Made by a program: the position numbers and the translations under genes. From NCBI GenBank assembly GCA_020723225.1, contig DYJG01000237.1, forward strand, positions 1-5,051: a stretch of 5,051 bases of DNA. Direction: 5' to 3'. The notes under the pieces are model-generated. The model had not been told where the DNA came from. It was given only the letters and a program-made list of their open reading frames with translations, and ran no database searches. Below, piece after piece: positions 4,337 to 5,051 of this stretch. This DNA comes from Desulfobacca acetoxidans (GTDB lineage Bacteria; Desulfobacterota; Desulfobaccia; Desulfobaccales; 0-14-0-80-60-11). Numbering within the stretch: position 1 is the stretch's first letter; each line of letters starts with the position of its first letter.

Positions 4337-5051
4337 CCTTAATCCCGCCAAAATCTCCACTGCGCGCAGACCCACTTTTATCAGCCTTTTTTCCGCCAAA
4401 CTCTTAATCCGGGCGGAGGCGAAGACCGAAGCCCCGGTAATGCGGTTGTTCAACACCGCGCATGCGCCCCCGGCCCGTAAAGGATAGGTGGAGACCCCGG
4501 CCAGGGTGAGGTAGGCGGACATCTCCATTTCCAGGTTCAAGACCCCGGCCCGGCGCAGGCGTTCGATTTTATCGGGTTCCAACATGGGAAATCCCGGAAC
4601 CTGCCGGGCCTGGCCGGAGTAAAAATCGGCAGTGGTGCAGGTGAGGCCCACGTGGTGGGGGACTTGCAGCTCCGCCGCGGCCTCCTTTAGGGCCTTAAGC
4701 ACTAAAGGGTGTGCCCGGGCCTCATATTCCGGGGGAGCGTAGTAGTTGGTGGTGGTTTCGTCCCGCAGGCACCTGGAGGTGATGACCAGGTCGCCGGGAG
4801 CGATCTCCGGGGCTAACGCGCCGCAGCTCCCCAGGCGGATGAAGGTGGCGTTCGGGACGCACTGCGCGGCCTCGATCACGGCAATGGCGGTGTTGTCCGC
4901 ACCGATGCCGGTGGCCATGACGGAGAGGGGAAGGCCGCGATAGCTGCCGGTGTAGGTGAGAAATTCCCGATTTTGGCGGCGCAGCTCCACCTTGTCGAAG
5001 CAGCGGGCGATCTTCCGCGCCCGGCCGGGGTCGCCGCAGGTGAGGATGTAG
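4325..5051 (-). CDS. udp: Uridine phosphorylase-like nucleoside phosphorylase (5' end outside the window)
   Basis: This cytosolic enzyme cleaves a nucleoside with phosphate to free base and ribose-1-phosphate (pyrimidine salvage). The frame stays open to the right edge, giving 241 visible residues. GTG at 4990 is not the start, because the conserved phosphate-loop region CGDPGRARKIA lies upstream of it. Visible motifs, numbered from the window edge, are GDPGR (6-10), NREF (27-30), IRLGSCGA (71-78, Arg72 expected to bind phosphate), GQAR (146-149, matching the Gln-x-Arg that binds uracil in E. coli Udp) and LEMEM (173-177, ribose-binding Glu-Met-Glu). Compared with the 253-residue E. coli protein, roughly 20 N-terminal residues are missing. 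The C-terminal GLRSAG runs a few residues past the family end and is encoded by repeat DNA. Specificity for uridine rather than another nucleoside is inferred from GQAR. Confidence 0.88.
   Translation of the reverse strand, partial: YILTCGDPGRARKIARCFDKVELRRQNREFLTYTGSYRGLPLSVMATGIGADNTAIAVIEAAQCVPNATFIRLGSCGALAPEIAPGDLVITSRCLRDETTTNYYAPPEYEARAHPLVLKALKEAAAELQVPHHVGLTCTTADFYSGQARQVPGFPMLEPDKIERLRRAGVLNLEMEMSAYLTLAGVSTYPLRAGGACAVLNNRITGASVFASARIKSLAEKRLIKVGLRAVEILAGLRSAG

Larger units (their letters stand above)
4275..4346. repeat. 72-bp block bounded by 9-bp inverted repeats GGGATTAAG / CTTAATCCC
   Basis: GGGATTAAG at 4275-4283 and its exact complement at 4338-4346 bound a block that contains a REP half-copy and REP-like stem-loop 2. 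The right boundary lies inside the phosphorylase coding sequence. This may be a small non-autonomous element, or simply two oppositely oriented copies of the same composite repeat. Confidence 0.55.

Noticed and set aside
4746..4943. 65-residue plus-strand frame opposite the phosphorylase
   Set aside because: It is antisense to conserved phosphorylase motifs and has no coding features of its own.
4988..4990. GTG as the start codon of the phosphorylase gene
   Set aside because: The same frame continues open to the window edge and encodes the conserved GDPGR region just upstream, so this GTG is an internal valine codon.
1..5051. CRISPR array, tRNA, rRNA or riboswitch
   Set aside because: The only repeats are contiguous 7-bp units and short hairpins, without spacers of CRISPR size. 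No cloverleaf, rRNA or recognisable riboswitch core was seen by eye.

Overview
The window looks like GC-rich chromosomal DNA from a Gram-negative bacterium. It has a periplasmic-facing sensor kinase and a MacB/FtsX-type permease with a large periplasmic insert. A hybrid kinase with an ABC substrate-binding-like sensor, together with this permease type, fits the old Deltaproteobacteria (Desulfobacterota). That placement is inferred from gene style and is not demonstrated.

Layout, left to right: (1) a perfect heptamer array (TGGCCCC x5) at the left edge, directly behind the stop codon of (2) a minus-strand ABC transporter permease (44-1195). (3) A 280-bp divergent intergenic region holds a very G-rich copy of the same heptamer family next to the permease start. 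It then has an AT-rich island with a candidate sigma70-type promoter and two palindromes. (4) A plus-strand 897-residue hybrid histidine kinase (1476-4169) has a signal peptide, an ABC substrate-binding-like periplasmic sensor, one membrane segment, PAS, HisKA, HATPase and receiver domains. (5) A 155-bp convergent gap is packed with small repeats: a heptad array, two REP-like stem-loops with a third half-copy, and a duplicate of the last 24 bp of kinase-gene sequence. (6) A minus-strand uridine phosphorylase-like gene (4325 to beyond 5051) has its 5' end outside the window. Its last codons and stop codon lie inside a REP-like stem-loop.

No operon connects the three genes here: the kinase is divergent from the permease and convergent with the phosphorylase. 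The kinase ends in its own receiver and no output-domain regulator is visible, so its downstream partner must lie elsewhere. The permease presumably works with an ATPase encoded outside the window. The phosphorylase is a nucleoside-salvage enzyme with no evident link to the other two.

The genes are ordinary family members. The unusual part is the repeat ecology. A GGGGYCA heptad family appears at three gene boundaries and could form G-quadruplexes. The convergent junction looks like a tandem, diverged composite repeat, in which two unrelated genes terminate in the same GGGATTAAG sequence read in different frames.
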